Below are positions 6,018 to 7,932 of a DNA stretch of 7,932 nt, in pieces. Position 1 is the first letter of the stretch. Every line of letters begins with the position of its first letter. A model generated the notes under the pieces. It was not told the DNA's origin. It worked only from the letters and a program-made list of their open reading frames with translations, and ran no database searches. This stretch comes from UBA1067 sp963661055. Lineage in GTDB: Bacteria > Verrucomicrobiota > Kiritimatiellia > RFP12 > UBA1067. Position numbers and translations under genes: made by a program. The stretch is taken from assembly GCA_963661055.1 (NCBI GenBank), contig CAVLAC010000093.1:1-7932 (forward strand), given 5' to 3'.

Positions 6018-6833
6018 ATGATTTCACTTGGCATTCTTTCTTGGCACGCACATGAGACGCTGGCGCGTACTCTCACCTCCTACGCACCGCTTTTGCCGCT
6101 CGTAGATGAGCGCGTCATTTGGTTTAATGCAATCTCCGATGAAGACCGTGCCCTCGCGGCGAAGTTTGGCTTTGAAGCACGCGGCACAGCCGAAAATCTC
6201 GGTATCTTTGGCGGAACTAAGGCGCTTTTAGACTCGCTCTCAGGCGACATTGTAATAAATTGCCAGAATGACAACCCACTTTGCGTGGACGCAACAACAC
6301 TTGCCGCGCGGCTTCAAGAAGCTACGATTGCACTTCGTTCGGGCGAAGTTCAGTGGGTGCGGCTACGGAATCGCTTTGAGCCTGGCTTTTCAGATGGCCC
6401 CAAGTTCCTGCGCTACTGGGGCGAGGGCGCGGCGTGTAGGGTGCGTCGCCTATTGCGTCCCGCTAAGGCGGCACGACTTCGCGGACGCGCCGTGGATGTC
6501 TTTGAGAATCCCGCCGAACGCTTCCCGCGTATCTTTCGTAAGGAAGGCTCACTTTTTGTCTCCTCTTCGGCTTATATTGATTACACGGACCAGCCATTTG
6601 CCGCGACGCGTTCGTTTATCGAGAAGGTCTTCGCGTGGGCTGACGCACACAAAGAATCGTCACGTAAGATGAACGGACACTATGCGCCCGAGATTATCCT
6701 CAATCGTAGCGGATGGTGGCGTAGCGCGGCATTTCCTGTCGCGGTTTCGGAAGGCATTTTCGCCCACGCCCGTTATGATGATTCATTTCGGGCGAACAAT
6801 AAGGCGTTTAATCCCGCGCTTGTTGAGGCTTAG
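6018..6833 (+). CDS. Glycosyltransferase-like protein, probable GT-A (family 2-like) fold
   Basis: 271 residues. The opening ISLGILSWHAHETLARTLTSY (2-22) matches the first beta strand and nucleotide-binding helix of GT2-type transferases. A second block, ENLGIFGGTKALLDSLSGDI (59-78), leads into the acidic motif QNDN (83-86), where classical GT2 enzymes have DXD. VQWVRLRNRFEPG (111-123) and a C-terminal GIFAHARYDDSF (246-257) resemble a group of uncharacterised bacterial sugar transferases. I see no signal peptide or membrane helix, so it probably acts at the cytoplasmic face. Donor and acceptor are unknown; being downstream of murC-murB makes an envelope or surface glycan plausible but not shown. 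The start is supported by AGGA at 6008-6011, six bases before ATG, and by an eight-base gap from birA. Fold assignment is fairly confident; activity is not. Confidence 0.7.
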   Translation: MISLGILSWHAHETLARTLTSYAPLLPLVDERVIWFNAISDEDRALAAKFGFEARGTAENLGIFGGTKALLDSLSGDIVINCQNDNPLCVDATTLAARLQEATIALRSGEVQWVRLRNRFEPGFSDGPKFLRYWGEGAACRVRRLLRPAKAARLRGRAVDVFENPAERFPRIFRKEGSLFVSSSAYIDYTDQPFAATRSFIEKVFAWADAHKESSRKMNGHYAPEIILNRSGWWRSAAFPVAVSEGIFAHARYDDSFRANNKAFNPALVEA

Positions 6834-7932
6834 TTCTCGGCGGATTCCTTTTCGCAGATTCTCACGCTCGCCATAGCGTCCTTGGCGTAGTAGTCCGCGC
6901 CAATTTCGTTCGCGTAATCTTGCGTAATGACGGCTCCACCGACGAAGGTTTTCACGGGTAAATGCGCGGCTTTCAATTGCTTTATGGTCTCTGCCATCGC
7001 ACCTGCCGTCGTCGTCATAAGTGCGGAAAGCCCGACGAGCCGTGCACCCGATTTTGCCGCCGCCTCCACGATGGTCTCAGGCGCGACATCGCGTCCGAGG
7101 TCAATGACCCGAAAGCCATAGTTCTCGAGAAGGGCACGGACGATGTTCTTGCCAATATCGTGAATGTCGCCTTTAACCGTGGCAATGACGACAGGCGCAC
7201 CGCCGCGCGTGGTGGCAGTCCCACTTTTCGCAAGTGCCGCGCGGATAACCTCAAATGCCGCGCCTGCCGCATCCGCGCTCATCAGGAGTTGCGGAAGAAA
7301 GAGCGTGCCTTTTTCAAAGCCTTTGCCGACGACCTCGAGCGCAGGGACAATTTCTTCTTGGATAATAGCCATTGCGTCCCTGCCATTGGCAATAGCCGCA
7401 GAGGTGAGACTACGCGCATCTTCCTTGAGTCCCTGCCGAATCGCGGCATTTATGGTCGCCTCAGCTGTCGCGGGTGCGACCGTTGGCGCGGCACTTTCCG
7501 CTTCCGCCGCGCATTTGGCAATCCACCGTAAGCAATTTGGGTCGCGGGCAAGCAATACATCAAAGGCGGCGGGGTCATCCGTCTCTTTAATTACGCCTGG
7601 ATTCGCAATGGCGGCGGAAAGTCCCGCCTTTTTAGCGAGCGTATACATCGCGTTATTGAGCGCGGGACGATTCGGGAGCCCAAAGCTCACATTTGAGACA
7701 CCGAGGACCGTATTTACGCCCAGTTCATCCGTCAAGCGCTTCACGGTTTCAAGTGTCGTCTTCGCGGCATTGCCGTCCGCGCTAACCGCGAGGACGAGCG
7801 CGTCAAAGGCGAAGTCTTCTTTTGTGAAGCCGTACTTCGCGCCTTCCACGAGAATGCGCCGGGCAATGTCGAGGCGTCCGTCACTCGTCTCAGGAATGCC
7901 TTTTTCGTCCAAACAGAGGGCGACAATGACTC
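6830..7932 (-). CDS. metH: MetH-like cobalamin-dependent methionine synthase, C-terminal part (start beyond right edge)
   Basis: Transfers a methyl group from methyltetrahydrofolate through a corrinoid to an acceptor, homocysteine in MetH. The frame is open through the right edge: the residues VIVALC before the TTG at 7912 continue a pterin-domain strand, so 7912 is not the true start. Counting from 7912: the pterin-binding (DHPS-like) domain has GVSNVSFGLPNRP (71-83) and IANPG (102-106). An Ala/Pro/Glu-rich linker follows (about 135-152), then a four-helix cap domain with VGKGFEKGTLFLPQLLMSAD (195-214). A Rossmann B12-binding domain carries the DXHXXG motif GDIHDIG (248-254), GLSALMTTT (294-302) and VGGA (324-327). 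It stops right after the B12 domain, without the AdoMet-binding reactivation domain of long MetH. The homocysteine domain, if present, lies outside the window. A methanol/methylamine corrinoid protein is less likely because the pterin domain is fused. Confidence 0.88.
   Translation of the reverse strand, partial: VIVALCLDEKGIPETSDGRLDIARRILVEGAKYGFTKEDFAFDALVLAVSADGNAAKTTLETVKRLTDELGVNTVLGVSNVSFGLPNRPALNNAMYTLAKKAGLSAAIANPGVIKETDDPAAFDVLLARDPNCLRWIAKCAAEAESAAPTVAPATAEATINAAIRQGLKEDARSLTSAAIANGRDAMAIIQEEIVPALEVVGKGFEKGTLFLPQLLMSADAAGAAFEVIRAALAKSGTATTRGGAPVVIATVKGDIHDIGKNIVRALLENYGFRVIDLGRDVAPETIVEAAAKSGARLVGLSALMTTTAGAMAETIKQLKAAHLPVKTFVGGAVITQDYANEIGADYYAKDAMASVRICEKESAEN

Noticed and set aside
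6962..7531. A 189-codon open frame on the + strand opposite the MetH-like gene.
   Set aside because: It mirrors the conserved cobalamin/pterin coding on the - strand, has no recognisable motifs, and is rich in Arg and Cys as expected for an antisense shadow.
1..7932. Signs of a defence system, mobile element, prophage, CRISPR array, tRNA or rRNA.
   Set aside because: No transposase, integrase, toxin-antitoxin pair, repeat-spacer pattern or cloverleaf could be seen. Coding is nearly continuous and every gene fits a housekeeping or common metabolic family.

Overview
This is a compact bacterial housekeeping segment that is almost entirely coding. It holds eight protein genes: seven on the + strand and one on the - strand that meets them tail to tail. 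I see no RNA gene, insertion sequence, CRISPR array, phage gene or other mobile trait. The longest gap without a gene is about 88 bases. Shine-Dalgarno motifs and a clear sigma70-type promoter point to a Gram-negative-like bacterium of moderate to fairly high GC. The MurC-MurB fusion, the style of the DnaE and the short MetH-like protein suggest the Planctomycetes-Verrucomicrobia-Chlamydiae superphylum, perhaps a Kiritimatiellae- or Lentisphaerae-like lineage. That placement is an inference from memory and is weak.

Layout from left to right: (1) the 3' part of dnaE, the replicative DNA polymerase III alpha subunit, which enters across the left edge. (2) A short gap with an extended -10 promoter. 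(3) A + strand run of infA (IF-1), yebC (YebC/TACO1 family), a small VOC-fold protein, a MurC-MurB fusion, birA (biotin ligase without an HTH) and a glycosyltransferase-like gene. Spacings are 39 bases, 5 bases, an overlap, a 4-base ATGA overlap and 8 bases, so the run is probably one operon. (4) On the - strand, the C-terminal part of a MetH-like cobalamin-dependent methionine synthase, which leaves across the right edge. Its stop codon overlaps the stop of the last operon gene.

The genes cover replication, translation (IF-1 and YebC), the first committed steps of peptidoglycan precursor synthesis (MurB and MurC in one chain), biotin attachment to carboxylases, a possible surface glycan step and methionine/one-carbon metabolism. 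I found no convincing new multi-gene system. The most notable item is the MurC-MurB fusion. Both halves keep their signature motifs but lack sizeable internal segments normally present in each family. The MurC central domain is about 50 residues short, and the MurB FAD-binding region is short by two blocks of about 20-25 residues.
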